Numbered from the stretch's first letter, positions 1 through 8,518 are shown. The stretch: DNA of 41,855 bases from Candidatus Woesearchaeota archaeon (GCA_014729675.1 WJJM01000016.1:1-41855), one strand, 5' to 3'. Numbers and translations: made by a program. The notes: a model not told the origin generated them from the sequence alone.

Positions 1-192
1 AAACTAAGAGCCAGAAAATATAAAACCCAGAAAATAGAACTATTGTTTAAAATATTATCATACAATATCGAAAGATCAATAAGAATTGTTATTACTTTGG
101 TGATTCACCATCTGTATTTCTACAGAGCCTTGAAAAACAACAGCTTTAAATACAAGAATATCTATCTTTTTTTTTATGATACTCGAGGCTAA
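1..192 (+). CDS. 3' end of an unidentified gene cut by the window edge
   Basis: Frame +1 is open from the first base to a TAA at 190-192 (63 codons). It reads as a basic, aromatic-rich C-terminus containing KTQKIELLFKILSYNIERS. The length without a stop is unusual for such AT-rich DNA and the Arg codons are nearly all AGA, as in the rest of the window. No family is recognised; a transposase tail (basic plus an 'IE-LFK' stretch) is only a guess. A competing antisense frame (minus strand, about 273 to 76) overlaps it, so the assignment is weak. Confidence 0.3.
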   Translation, partial: KLRARKYKTQKIELLFKILSYNIERSIRIVITLVIHHLYFYRALKNNSFKYKNIYLFFYDTRG

Positions 193-256
193 AGCAGAAA
201 CTGCTGATCGTATTCCTTTTGAGTAGATCTTTCTATAAAATTTTGGAGGCAGATAT

Positions 257-511
257 GTGTGGAAGATTTCCATGATCGTATTCCGGAAAAAGAAGAACAT
301 AAAGTATGCTGTCTATGATATGCTTGAGGAAAAGAGGAACATAAGCTATATGGATGAACTGGAGGAGTCGATAAAAGGTGCATGGGATGTTGAATACAGG
401 GAACATGCACTCATAGACAGGTTATATTCCTGCCTGTATGAAAAAAAGCATGACAAGGAACTAGACAAGATAATAAAAACATTAAAGCCGTATCTTGTCT
501 GCTTTAAGTAA
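257..511 (+). CDS. small hypothetical protein, 84 aa
   Basis: A charged, helical 84-residue protein with no recognised domain. The GTG start at 257 is chosen because a perfect GGAGG (245-249) lies 7 nt upstream; the next in-frame ATG (272) would leave that site too far away. The sequence has a Lys/Glu-rich helix pattern (YAVYDMLEEKRN, HALIDRLYSCLYEKK) and no membrane segment or signal peptide. It ends 36 nt before proS, whose own TATA box sits in the gap, so the two genes are probably separately transcribed. Its SD leader contrasts with the leaderless genes that follow. Confidence 0.6.
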   Translation: MWKISMIVFRKKKNIKYAVYDMLEEKRNISYMDELEESIKGAWDVEYREHALIDRLYSCLYEKKHDKELDKIIKTLKPYLVCFK

Positions 512-514
512 AAA

Positions 515-524
515 CATTTAAATA
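515..524 (+). promoter_or_regulatory. TATA box of proS, leaderless type
   Basis: CATTTAAATA lies 23-32 nt before the proS ATG (547). At archaeal spacing this places transcription start at or next to the start codon. No Shine-Dalgarno sequence precedes the ATG. Confidence 0.65.
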
Positions 525-546
525 GTATTAAGGGAAAAAAGAAAAT

Positions 547-1983
547 ATGGAAAAGCAAAAAGGAATTACAGTCAAGAAAGAAGAAGATATGTCTAAATGG
601 TACACTGAAGTTATCCAGAAAGCTGATATCGCTGACTATTCTGATGTGTCTGGATGTATGGTGTTTAAGCCGTATATCTATGAGATGTGGGAAAGATTAA
701 AGGAATATGTTGACAAGGAATTCAAGAAGCTGGGAATAAAAAACGCTTATTTCCCGCTGTTTATACCTGAAAAATTTTTAAATAAAGAAAAAGAGCATGT
801 TGAGGGATTTGCTCCTGAGGTTGCATGGGTTACGCATGCAGGAGAGACAAAATTGGATGAAAGACTTGCTGTAAGGCCTACATCTGAAACTATAATGTAC
901 CCTTCTTATGCAAACTGGATAAGATCATGGAGAGATCTGCCTCTTAAGATAAATCAGTGGAACAATGTAGTTAGGTGGGAGTTCAAGCATCCAGTGCCTT
1001 TGCTGAGGACAAGAGAATTTCTTTGGAATGAAGGGCATACTGTATATGCAACCAAAGAGGAAGCAGAAGCTGAAAGAGAGCCTATAATCAATATATATCT
1101 CAATGCTATGAAAGACCTCATGGCTATATATGGGAGTCCTGGATTCAAATCTGAGAAAGAGAAATTTGCAGGAGCAGTATATACCTGCTCTATAGAATCA
1201 TTCCTGCCGACAGGAAAAGGAATACAAGGGCCTGATTTCCATCATGACGGGCAGAATTTTGCAAAAGCTTATGATATAAAATTCAAGGATGAAAATGAAA
1301 AAGAGCAGTATGCATGGCAGAACACTTTTGCTATAACAACAAGGATGCTTGGAGTCATGATACTGATGCATGGAGATGACAATGGATTAGTATTGCCTCC
1401 GGCAATAGCTCCGATACAGGCAGTTATAGTCCCTATATTTAAGGAAGAGAATAAAGAAGAAGTTATGAAGAAAGCAGAAGAGCTGAAAAAAGAGCTTAAA
1501 TTAAGAGTAGAGCTTGATGACAGGGAAGGATATTCCCCTGGATGGAAATACAATGAATGGGAGCTTAAAGGAGTTCCTCTAAGGATAGAGATAGGGCCAA
1601 AGGATATAGAGAAAGGTCAGGCAGTTCTTGTAAGAAGAGACAACAGGAAAAAGGAATTTGTAAAGCTTGAAGATGTAAAAGAGAAAGCAGACAAGATGCT
1701 TGAAGAGCTGCAGAAAGATCTATATAAGAATTCAGAAAAGAGCTTTAATGATTCTATAGTTGAGGTTGATTCTATGCAGGACCTTATGGATGCTGTAAAT
1801 GACAAGAAGATGGCTTTAGTTCCTTTCTGCAATGACCCTGAATGCGAAGACTGGATAAAGGATAAGACAGGAGGGGCAACAACAAGAAACATACCTGTTG
1901 ACAAGAAAGTCAAGAAAGGGCAGAAATGCGTGCACTGCCCTAAGGAAGCCAAGGTAATGATATATGTTGCAAAGGCTTATTGA
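547..1983 (+). CDS. proS: prolyl-tRNA synthetase, archaeal/eukaryal type
   Basis: Charges tRNA-Pro with proline in the cytosol (class IIa synthetase). At 478 residues it has the usual length of the archaeal type, which lacks the bacterial editing insertion. Visible signatures are RPTSETIMY (about 110-118), motif 2 region VVRWEFKHPVPLLRTREF (about 141-158), and LRIEIGPKDIEKGQ before the anticodon-binding domain. The C-terminal zinc-binding domain has Cys at about 428, 433, 461 and 464 (CNDPEC...CVHC). The chain ends in a Tyr, as is typical of this type. The gene has its own TATA box and is followed 2 nt later by a hypothetical gene, so the two are probably cotranscribed. Confidence 0.97.
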   Translation: MEKQKGITVKKEEDMSKWYTEVIQKADIADYSDVSGCMVFKPYIYEMWERLKEYVDKEFKKLGIKNAYFPLFIPEKFLNKEKEHVEGFAPEVAWVTHAGETKLDERLAVRPTSETIMYPSYANWIRSWRDLPLKINQWNNVVRWEFKHPVPLLRTREFLWNEGHTVYATKEEAEAEREPIINIYLNAMKDLMAIYGSPGFKSEKEKFAGAVYTCSIESFLPTGKGIQGPDFHHDGQNFAKAYDIKFKDENEKEQYAWQNTFAITTRMLGVMILMHGDDNGLVLPPAIAPIQAVIVPIFKEENKEEVMKKAEELKKELKLRVELDDREGYSPGWKYNEWELKGVPLRIEIGPKDIEKGQAVLVRRDNRKKEFVKLEDVKEKADKMLEELQKDLYKNSEKSFNDSIVEVDSMQDLMDAVNDKKMALVPFCNDPECEDWIKDKTGGATTRNIPVDKKVKKGQKCVHCPKEAKVMIYVAKAY

Positions 1984-1985
1984 AA

Positions 1986-2726
1986 ATGCTTGAAGATGTT
2001 CTTGAAAAGTTGAAAAGCCTTGAAGGGCTTAATGAAGATTTTCTTATATTGTCTGAGGAAGAGAAGAATACTATCATGGGGCTGGAAGAGGAGAATAATA
2101 TCGGAGTAAAAGAAGCCTTAAGCAGGAGCATAACAATAGCTTTCTCTCATAATTCTGATTTCAGAGAGCCTGCTGAGCCCATAGTGGCTGTAAAGGGAAA
2201 AAAGACAGTGTTCCCTGCTGTAAAGTTTCCAGAGATAGAAGATTCTGTTTCAGCTTCTCCTGGGTGGGATGCTGACGCTTTTTTGAGAAAGAGATTAAAA
2301 AAGCTTAAAGATGATGATGCAACTTTATTATTGGGCCTGGACTGGGATGATGATGCAAAAGCCAAAAAAACGGAAAAGAGATTCTCAGAAAGGTTAAGAA
2401 AACAGGCAGAGATGTTCTACAAGAGCCCAAAGAAAGAATATGCTTTCAGCTATCTAGGGGAGAATAAGGAAAGCCCTTATCAGAAATATCTTGACAGTTT
2501 TGAAGAAAAAAAGAAAGAAAGGGTGGATGATTCATTTTTCAGCGAGGAAGAGCTGGAACTGCTGTTGAAGAAAGACCTCATGCATCTTACATTAGGGACA
2601 TATGAGCAGATGAGTGTAGAGGAAAAGGAAAAGTTTAACTATTGGAAACAGTTTAACGGGCTTTGGAAAGATACAAAAGTAAAGCTCTTGGGCATGGGAT
2701 ATGCGCATGATTCAAAAGGGTTTTAA
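1986..2726 (+). CDS. hypothetical protein, 246 aa
   Basis: Unrecognised acidic, Lys/Glu-rich cytosolic protein downstream of proS. The ATG at 1986 (2 nt after the proS stop) is preferred over an in-frame TTG at 1980, which would overlap proS. Features seen: an N-terminal helix (MLEDVLEKLKSLEG), a Pro-containing middle (FREPAEPIVAVKGKK), an acidic stretch LLGLDWDDDAKAKK around residue 115, and a charged C-terminal half with predicted helices. There is no signal peptide, membrane span or cysteine motif. Coupling to proS suggests constitutive expression; the function is unknown. Confidence 0.75.
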   Translation: MLEDVLEKLKSLEGLNEDFLILSEEEKNTIMGLEEENNIGVKEALSRSITIAFSHNSDFREPAEPIVAVKGKKTVFPAVKFPEIEDSVSASPGWDADAFLRKRLKKLKDDDATLLLGLDWDDDAKAKKTEKRFSERLRKQAEMFYKSPKKEYAFSYLGENKESPYQKYLDSFEEKKKERVDDSFFSEEELELLLKKDLMHLTLGTYEQMSVEEKEKFNYWKQFNGLWKDTKVKLLGMGYAHDSKGF

Positions 2727-2742
2727 GATGATAACCAAAACC

Positions 2743-2750
2743 TTTATAAA
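2743..2750 (+). promoter_or_regulatory. TATA box of the first HTH-MNT gene
   Basis: TTTATAAA lies 26-33 nt before the ATG at 2776, consistent with a leaderless transcript for the MNT/HEPN pair. Confidence 0.55.
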
Positions 2751-2775
2751 CTAAAATAGACACCTGTCAACCAAG

Positions 2776-3339
2776 ATGGACATGTATAAAGTAAAATGGA
2801 CAACTTTGCAGTATAGGATATTAAGATTCTTATGTATCAAGGCAGGCCAGACTTTCAATCTAAGGGGCTTAGCAAAGCCTTTAAAGGTTTCACCCACTGC
2901 AGTTTCCAACTCTTTAAAAGATCTAAGGTCCTCAGGACTGATAGATGTTGAAAGCTCCAAGAAGATGAATCTTCTGTCTATAAGTTTGAACAGAGACAAC
3001 AAGGAATCTATACAATTTAAAAGAACAGAAAATCTAAGAATGTTATATGAATCAGGCCTTTCAGATTTCCTTTACAATGAATTTCCAGGCTGCGATATCA
3101 TATTATTTGGAAGTTATTCCAAGGGTTATGATGTTCTGGATAAAACAAAACAATTTAATTCAGACATTGATATAGCTGTCATAGGCTCAAAAGAAAAGGA
3201 GGCTGACACTGCAAAATTCGATAGATTGCTGGAAAGAACAATAAATCTTAATTTCTACAGTTCGTGGAAAGGTATCCACAAGAACCTAAAAGACAGCATA
3301 TTAGACGGTATTACATTAAGCGGAGGAGTTGAATCATGA
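2776..3339 (+). CDS. HTH-MNT nucleotidyltransferase, antitoxin-like
   Basis: Probable antitoxin of a MNT/HEPN pair. The N-terminal half (about 8-75) is a winged-helix domain of the archaeal transcriptional-regulator kind (LRGLAKPLKVSPTAVSNSLK, then LRSSGLIDVE). The C-terminal half is a minimal nucleotidyltransferase with LFGSYSKG followed by SDIDIAV, the GS...DxD metal-binding signature. The spacing between GS and DxD is a few residues longer than in the shortest members. In characterised MntA/HepT systems the MNT protein AMPylates and silences the HEPN RNase. The HEPN gene follows with a 4-nt ATGA overlap, so translation is coupled. The HTH suggests autoregulation. A second in-frame ATG two codons in is an alternative start. 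Confidence 0.82.
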   Translation: MDMYKVKWTTLQYRILRFLCIKAGQTFNLRGLAKPLKVSPTAVSNSLKDLRSSGLIDVESSKKMNLLSISLNRDNKESIQFKRTENLRMLYESGLSDFLYNEFPGCDIILFGSYSKGYDVLDKTKQFNSDIDIAVIGSKEKEADTAKFDRLLERTINLNFYSSWKGIHKNLKDSILDGITLSGGVES

Positions 3340-3788
3340 GAATTCCTGATGATTTTGAAACATATGTAAAAAGAGGCATAATAAGGAAATCTTCAACAAA
3401 CAGGCCAAGGGCAAAATTTCTTATCAGCGAATCCCAAAAAACATTCAATGGCCTGGTAAAAAGACTAGATGTCATGGGCATAGATGAAGATAGTGCAAAC
3501 TCGATAGTAAAAGACTGTTATGATGTGCTGATGGAGCTTATAAGGGCAAGGCTATTATTAGATGGTTATAATTCTTCAGGAGCATTTGCACATGAAGCAG
3601 AAGTCTCTTACCTAAATAAGTTAGATTTTAAAGATAAAGATATATTATTTCTTAACGATATGAGATATTTCAGGAATTCAGTAACTTATTATGGAAAGAT
3701 ATTAACTGTGGATTATGCTGGAAAAGTTGCAGAGTTTACAAAAAAGATATATCCTAAACTTAAAGAAAGGTGCAGGGATCCAATATGA
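3336..3788 (+). CDS. HEPN-domain protein, toxin-like partner of MNT
   Basis: A 150-residue all-helical protein read as the HEPN partner of the preceding MNT gene, from gene order, size and the C-terminal motif MRYFRNSVTYYG. Active HEPN RNases carry Rx4-6H, often RN-x3-H-x-Y. Here the spacing is kept but the His position is Tyr (RNSVTY), so catalysis may be lost or altered. The body has the expected helical pairs (KDCYDVLMELIRARLLLDGY). It starts inside the MNT stop codon (ATGA) and its own stop overlaps the next gene the same way. A non-catalytic HEPN acting as a binding partner is the main alternative to an RNase toxin. Confidence 0.7.
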   Translation: MRIPDDFETYVKRGIIRKSSTNRPRAKFLISESQKTFNGLVKRLDVMGIDEDSANSIVKDCYDVLMELIRARLLLDGYNSSGAFAHEAEVSYLNKLDFKDKDILFLNDMRYFRNSVTYYGKILTVDYAGKVAEFTKKIYPKLKERCRDPI

Positions 3789-4012
3789 TGATAACATTAT
3801 ATTCAGCCAAATGGTGCCCATGGTGCCAGAAAACGAAAGAATTTTTAAGGGCAAATGACATAGAGTTTGAAGAGAAGGATATAGATATAAAAGAAGTCGA
3901 AGAAGAGCTCAAAGATATCACAAACCAGGATGCTGTTCCTGCTGTTGTTGCAGGGGAAGAGTTTGTTGTGGGCTATGATGAAGAAAAGCTGAAAGAGGTA
4001 TTAAAAATATGA
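3785..4012 (+). CDS. glutaredoxin-like thiol oxidoreductase
   Basis: A 75-residue glutaredoxin/NrdH-like protein: beta strand MITLYSAKW followed by the redox motif CPWC near residue 12, cis-Pro segment DAVPAVVAG, and a C-terminal helix (EEKLKEVLKI). It should shuttle electrons to protein disulfides in the cytosol. The ATG at 3785 is chosen, overlapping the HEPN stop; an upstream GTG at 3770 lies inside the HEPN gene and adds nothing conserved. The next gene overlaps by 4 nt and encodes a ferredoxin:thioredoxin-reductase-like protein, the likely reductant. Confidence 0.88.
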   Translation: MMITLYSAKWCPWCQKTKEFLRANDIEFEEKDIDIKEVEEELKDITNQDAVPAVVAGEEFVVGYDEEKLKEVLKI

Positions 4013-4275
4013 ACAAGGAAGAACTGAAAAAAGCATGCCAGGAATATGCTGACAAGAAGGATTTTTTGCTGCAGCCTGATGAAGGGATATTAGATTCAAT
4101 ACTTACAGGATTGCTGAAGAACGAGGAGAAGTTCGGCTACAGGTACTGTCCGTGCAGGAGAAAGACAGGAGACATCGAACAGGACAAGAAGATAATATGC
4201 CCATGTATCTATCATGAAGACGAGGTCAGGGATGACGGGCAGTGCAAGTGCTTTTTGTTTGTGAAGAAGGATTAG
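4009..4275 (+). CDS. ferredoxin:thioredoxin reductase catalytic-subunit-like protein
   Basis: An 88-residue protein with the three C-x-C pairs of the FTR catalytic chain: CPC (x14) CPC (x12) CKC. In the family, four of these Cys bind a [4Fe-4S] cluster and two form the redox disulfide that passes electrons from ferredoxin to a thioredoxin or glutaredoxin. The spacing differs from the plant and cyanobacterial form (x16, x8) and no variable subunit is seen, as in other archaeal homologs. It overlaps the glutaredoxin-like gene by 4 nt (ATGA), so the two very probably work together as a small ferredoxin-driven thiol reduction unit. Confidence 0.88.
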   Translation: MNKEELKKACQEYADKKDFLLQPDEGILDSILTGLLKNEEKFGYRYCPCRRKTGDIEQDKKIICPCIYHEDEVRDDGQCKCFLFVKKD

Positions 4276-4299
4276 ATAATTTCTTTTATTAATAGAAAT

Positions 4300-4308
4300 C
4301 TTTAAAAA
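4300..4308 (+). promoter_or_regulatory. TATA-like box of ileS
   Basis: CTTTAAAAA lies 24-32 nt before the ileS ATG (4332), with no SD between: a leaderless promoter. Confidence 0.55.
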
Positions 4309-4331
4309 CAAGGGTTTAATGTGTTTGAGAT

Positions 4332-7300
4332 ATGACTGGAAAATATGATGCATTAAGCATAGAGCCTGAGATGCTGAAGTTTTGGGAGAAAAACAGTATC
4401 TACAGCAGGCTTAAGGATAAGGTAAAGAAAGGGAAAGACTTCTATTTTCTAGACGGTCCTCCATATACATCCGGGAAACTGCATATAGGACATACATGGA
4501 ACTACAGCATGAAGGATATGGTCCTTAGGTTCAAGAGGATGAATGGATTCAATGCATGGGACAGGGCTGGTTATGACACTCACGGACTGCCTACAGCTCA
4601 TGCTGTTCAGGATAAGTTGAATATAAAGACTAAGGAAGATATAGCAAAATATGGAGTTGCTAAATTTGTCAAGGAATGCAAGAAGTTATGCCAGAAAAAT
4701 CTTGAACTGATGCGGAAAAATCAGATAAGGCTTGGAGTGTGGATGGACTTCCAGAATCCATATATAACCTTCAAGAACGAGTTTATAGAGGGTGAATGGT
4801 GGCTTGTAAAGAAAGCTCATGAGAACAAAAGGTTGTATGAAGGAGAAAAAGTTATGCACTGGTGCAGTGAATGCGCAACTTCTGTTGCAAAGCATGAGCT
4901 TGAATATCAAAATGTTGAAGATGATTCTATATTCTTAAAATTTAAAGTTAAAGGAAAAGATGAGTATCTTATAATCTGGACAACTACTCCATGGACCATC
5001 CCTTATAATCTTGGAGTGATGGTAAATCCTGAGGAAGATTATGTAAGGCTGGATGTTGAGGGAGAAAAATGGATAACTGCAAAGGCATTAGCAGCTCCTC
5101 TTGTTTCAGGTGTTGTGGACAAGAAGTTTGAGATAAAAGAGGAATTCAAGGGAAAGGAATTAGAAGGGACAGAATACGAGCATCCATTGTATGATGAGCT
5201 TAAGGATGTTTATGATAAACTGAAGAAAGAAGCTCCTAATGTGCATACTGTTGTCTTGAGCAAGGAATATGTTGATACAACTTCAGGATCAGGCCTTGTG
5301 CATATGGCTCCTGGCTGCGGTCCTGAGGATTATGAGATAGGGCACAAGAACAAGATACCTCCTTTCAACAATCTTCAGGAGGACGGAAGTTTTCCAGAAG
5401 AGATGGGAGATTTCAAAGGACTTAAGGCAAAGAAGGACGACAAGAAGTTTATAGAATATTTTGACAAGAAAGGAGCACTGATAGCTTCTACGCCTGTGGA
5501 GCACGAGTATGCTCACTGCTGGAGATGCAAATCCCCTGTTGTATTCAGGACAACAAAGCAGTGGTTCTTCAAGGTTGAGGATCTCAAAGAAAAGATGAGA
5601 GAGCTTAACAAGAAGATATACTGGCAGCCGGGATGGGCTGGACAAAGGCAGTTTGATTCCTGGCTTGACAATCTGAGGGACAATTCTATAACAAGGCAGA
5701 GATACTGGGGATGCCCTGTACCAATATGGAGATGCGAGTGCGGAGAATATGTTGTTGTTGGCTCGGTAAAAGAGCTTGAAAAGCTAAGCAATGAAAAAGC
5801 TCCAGAAGACCTGCATAAGCCATGGATAGATGAAATTACAATCAAGTGCAAGTGCGGAAAAGAGATGAAAAGAGTTCCAGATATACTGGATGTATGGGTT
5901 GATGCAGGAACAACATCCTGGACATGTTTAAATTACCCTCAGGAAACAGAGATGTTTGAGAGATTATGGCCTGCTGATTTTATACTTGAAGGAAAGGATC
6001 AGATAAGAGGCTGGTTCAATCTTTTGTTTGTAGCTTCTATGATGAGCATAGGAAAGCCAAGCTATAAGGCTGTATATATGCATGGTTTTATCAATGATGC
6101 TCAGGGAAGAAAGATGTCAAAGTCTCTTGGAAATTATATACTTCCGGATGAGGTAATAGACAAATATGGAGCAGACACATTGAGGTATTATTCAATAGGC
6201 GGAGCCAACCCTGGATTTGACCTTAACTATAATTTTGATGATCTTAAGCTAAAGCACAGGAATCTTATGGTCCTTTGGAATGTGCATAAGTTTTTGATAG
6301 ATATGCACAAGGAGGTTGGAAAGAATCCTGAAGAGATGGACGACCAGCTGATGAAAGATGTTCTTGATACTGAAGAGAGGTTTATATTTTCAAGGCTGAA
6401 CAGTACGATAGAGAAGGTTACAAAGCTTTTCCATGACTATAAGCTTAATGAGGTTCCGCTCGCTGTTGAGGGATTATTTCTGGACCTTTCAAGAACATAT
6501 ATCCAATTGGTAAGAGATAAGTCAAGTGTCGGAAAACAAGAGGACAAAGAAGTTGTTTTATATTCCATATACAAGGTACTTATAGGATGCCTTAAGATTT
6601 TTGCTCCTGTAGCTCCTTTTGTATCTGAAAAGATATATCTTAATCTTAAGAAAGAGTTCAAGCTTGAAAAAGAGAGCATACATCTTTTTGACTGGCCAAA
6701 GCATGACAAAAAGATGATCAACAAGAAACTCGAAGAGCATATGAAAACAACAGAAGGCATAATACAGGGAATACTTGCTGCAAGAGAGAAAGCGCAGTTA
6801 GGAGTCAGGTGGCCTTTGAAATCTGTATATATAGTTACAACTGAAGAGAAGGTTGTCGAGGCTGTTACAGAGCTTGAACAGATAATAAAGAACCAGACAA
6901 ATGTCAAAGAGATAAGCATAGTCGAGGAGCTTCCTGAGGTCAAAGAAGCTATAAAAGCAAACTATTCAAAGATAGGGCCTGCATATGGCCCGTTGGCTCC
7001 AAAGATAATATCACATATAGGTACAAACAGCCCTGAAACCATAATGGGGCATATAGAAAAAGAAGGGAAATATGCTTTTGAGGTAGATGGGGCGCCTATA
7101 GAGATAACAAAAGAGCATCTTATAGTGGAAAGGAATGTTCCTGAGCATCTTAAGGAAGCTGATTTTTCAGGAGGATTTCTGTATATAGACACTGAAAGGA
7201 CTGATGAGCTTGAAGCAGAAGGTTATGCAAGAGAGCTTATGAGAAAAGTGCAGAATCAGAGGAAAGAGGCAGGACTTGAGAAGACAGACAGGATTACACT

Positions 7301-7481
7301 TTTTATCAGGGTTGATGAAGAGATGGAAGAAAGGCTTAAGCCTCACGAGGAGCAGATAAAGAAGAAGTGCGGGGCAGACAAGCTGAATATAGCTGATGAA
7401 AAGCCTGTAAGAAAGCATGAATCTTCTGGCAAAGAGAAGATAAAAGGCCAGGAATTTGAGATTATGTTTGATAAGGTATAA
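4332..7481 (+). CDS. ileS: isoleucyl-tRNA synthetase
   Basis: A class I synthetase that charges tRNA-Ile. Its 1049 residues are the normal length for the archaeal/eukaryal type. The ATP-binding signatures are intact: PPYTSGKLHIGH (HIGH at about 52-55) and KMSKS (about 594-598). The editing (CP1) domain is present (LIIWTTTPWTIPYN, then TSGSGLVHMAPGCGPEDYE). A Cys-rich knuckle (WRCECGEY...IKCKCGKE) lies after the editing domain, followed by DVWVDAGTTSW and the helical anticodon-binding domain. The gene stands alone with its own TATA box and is followed by a secreted protein with a separate SD leader. Confidence 0.98.
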   Translation: MTGKYDALSIEPEMLKFWEKNSIYSRLKDKVKKGKDFYFLDGPPYTSGKLHIGHTWNYSMKDMVLRFKRMNGFNAWDRAGYDTHGLPTAHAVQDKLNIKTKEDIAKYGVAKFVKECKKLCQKNLELMRKNQIRLGVWMDFQNPYITFKNEFIEGEWWLVKKAHENKRLYEGEKVMHWCSECATSVAKHELEYQNVEDDSIFLKFKVKGKDEYLIIWTTTPWTIPYNLGVMVNPEEDYVRLDVEGEKWITAKALAAPLVSGVVDKKFEIKEEFKGKELEGTEYEHPLYDELKDVYDKLKKEAPNVHTVVLSKEYVDTTSGSGLVHMAPGCGPEDYEIGHKNKIPPFNNLQEDGSFPEEMGDFKGLKAKKDDKKFIEYFDKKGALIASTPVEHEYAHCWRCKSPVVFRTTKQWFFKVEDLKEKMRELNKKIYWQPGWAGQRQFDSWLDNLRDNSITRQRYWGCPVPIWRCECGEYVVVGSVKELEKLSNEKAPEDLHKPWIDEITIKCKCGKEMKRVPDILDVWVDAGTTSWTCLNYPQETEMFERLWPADFILEGKDQIRGWFNLLFVASMMSIGKPSYKAVYMHGFINDAQGRKMSKSLGNYILPDEVIDKYGADTLRYYSIGGANPGFDLNYNFDDLKLKHRNLMVLWNVHKFLIDMHKEVGKNPEEMDDQLMKDVLDTEERFIFSRLNSTIEKVTKLFHDYKLNEVPLAVEGLFLDLSRTYIQLVRDKSSVGKQEDKEVVLYSIYKVLIGCLKIFAPVAPFVSEKIYLNLKKEFKLEKESIHLFDWPKHDKKMINKKLEEHMKTTEGIIQGILAAREKAQLGVRWPLKSVYIVTTEEKVVEAVTELEQIIKNQTNVKEISIVEELPEVKEAIKANYSKIGPAYGPLAPKIISHIGTNSPETIMGHIEKEGKYAFEVDGAPIEITKEHLIVERNVPEHLKEADFSGGFLYIDTERTDELEAEGYARELMRKVQNQRKEAGLEKTDRITLFIRVDEEMEERLKPHEEQIKKKCGADKLNIADEKPVRKHESSGKEKIKGQEFEIMFDKV

Positions 7482-7557
7482 TTCTTAAAATATTTAATCA
7501 AAAAGTTTATATATCAATCAGTTATAGATAGATATAATCTTTTTTGGAGGTACTAAA

Positions 7558-8013
7558 ATGATGAAAAAAATAATGTCTTTTATGATGCTGATAATTATGA
7601 GTTCTTTTGTTCTTGGAACGATAGCTTCTAAACCTGTTATGATATCAGGTTCATTAGAAGAACAGATAGACACATTAGCTGGACAGTATTCAGGCCAGGA
7701 GATGCCGACAGCTTTCAAGTACATTTTTGGAAATGAAAGGATAAATGTCAACATAGATGAACTTAAATTTAAGGTAGTTACAGAAGACGGAAAGATGACA
7801 AGCTTTGACAAAGGGCATCTTGAGGATCCTACGATAAATGTGTATGCATCTAAAAGAGCTGTAAATAATATCATGAATTCAGATGACAAGATGAAGGCTG
7901 TTCAGTATGCTTTAGACAATAATGAGATAACTTATGAGGGAACTTCATTCATGAAGAGCACAAAGCTTTTCTTCATGGGGATGGCAGGAAAGGTAGCAAG
8001 CTGGTTTGTTTAA
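7558..8013 (+). CDS. secreted or membrane-anchored protein, possibly SCP2-like
   Basis: A 151-residue protein with an N-terminal signal peptide or anchor (MMKKIMSFMMLIIMSSFVLG). The rest has the strand-helix pattern and the terminal 'NNEITYEG' strand that resemble SCP2-type lipid-binding domains (INVNIDELKFKVV, TINVYASKRAVNNIM, YALDNNEITYEG); this is a weak match by eye. Unlike most genes here it has a true leader: TATA-like TTTATATAT near 7506-7514 and GGAGG at 7546-7550, 7 nt before the ATG. A winged-helix-like gene follows after one base and may be cotranscribed. The function is unknown. Confidence 0.75.
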   Translation: MMKKIMSFMMLIIMSSFVLGTIASKPVMISGSLEEQIDTLAGQYSGQEMPTAFKYIFGNERINVNIDELKFKVVTEDGKMTSFDKGHLEDPTINVYASKRAVNNIMNSDDKMKAVQYALDNNEITYEGTSFMKSTKLFFMGMAGKVASWFV

Positions 8014-8014
8014 G

Positions 8015-8473
8015 ATGGCAAACAAGATATCAAAAGACACCCCTCTGTCTGAGATAACACTTAGAAGATATGAAAAGCCAAATCTTCAGGGAAGGGATCT
8101 TGTCAGAAAATTATGCCTGACTATAGGATTATTGCAGCCAGGAGATTCAAGAGATGTTGTTGTTGATGTTCTCTATACATTGCTTAAAGAGAAAAAAGAG
8201 ATGAATTCTGAAGAGATAAGAGAGAATGTTATAACTTTTAGAAAAGAGAAGAATCTTCCTGTGCTGGGTGTTGCTTCATCAAATATAAGAAGGCAGCTTA
8301 AAAGGCTGCGAAGCGTTCTTTTGATAGAGAAGACAGTGAATAACTACAGGCTGACTGAAAATCTTTCTTTGAGCGAGATAATGGATGAGAAGCTTGAGAA
8401 GATGCTGCTTCCTTCTTTGATAGAGAGAACAAGAGATTATTTTAAGGCTGTAGATGAAGAGTTTCTGAGATGA
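8015..8473 (+). CDS. winged-helix-like regulatory protein, 152 aa
   Basis: A likely DNA-binding protein. After a conserved-looking N-terminal segment (EKPNLQGRDLVRKLCLTIGLLQPGDSR, split here as two visible helices), residues about 45-110 form a winged-helix pattern: VVVDVLYTLLKEKKEMNSEE, a recognition-helix-like SSNIRRQLKRLR and the wing VLLIEKTVNNYRLTE. The C-terminus is a helical tail. The ATG at 8015, one base after the upstream stop, is preferred to the TTG at 8006 because several other genes here begin with the same TAAG-ATG junction. Linkage to the secreted protein suggests cotranscription; the target is unknown. Confidence 0.72.
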   Translation: MANKISKDTPLSEITLRRYEKPNLQGRDLVRKLCLTIGLLQPGDSRDVVVDVLYTLLKEKKEMNSEEIRENVITFRKEKNLPVLGVASSNIRRQLKRLRSVLLIEKTVNNYRLTENLSLSEIMDEKLEKMLLPSLIERTRDYFKAVDEEFLR

Positions 8474-8490
8474 TCAAATTTTCACAGGCT

Positions 8491-8500
8491 TTTTAAATAC
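8491..8500 (+). promoter_or_regulatory. TATA box upstream of the gene at 8519
   Basis: TTTTAAATAC lies 19-28 nt before the ATG, fitting a leaderless transcript. Confidence 0.5.
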
Positions 8501-8518
8501 TGCCTTGCTGCATTATTT

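Noticed and set aside
76-300. Minus-strand gene of about 66-74 codons at the left edge
   Set aside because: No TATA box or SD precedes its possible starts, it overlaps the SD-led gene at 257, and the plus-strand frame through the same region is at least as convincing.
1980-1985. TTG start for the gene after proS, and similar upstream TTG/GTG starts at 3770, 8006, 18338 and 22526
   Set aside because: Each adds only a few residues inside the upstream gene or leader, while an ATG with a TAAG-ATG or ATGA junction follows directly.
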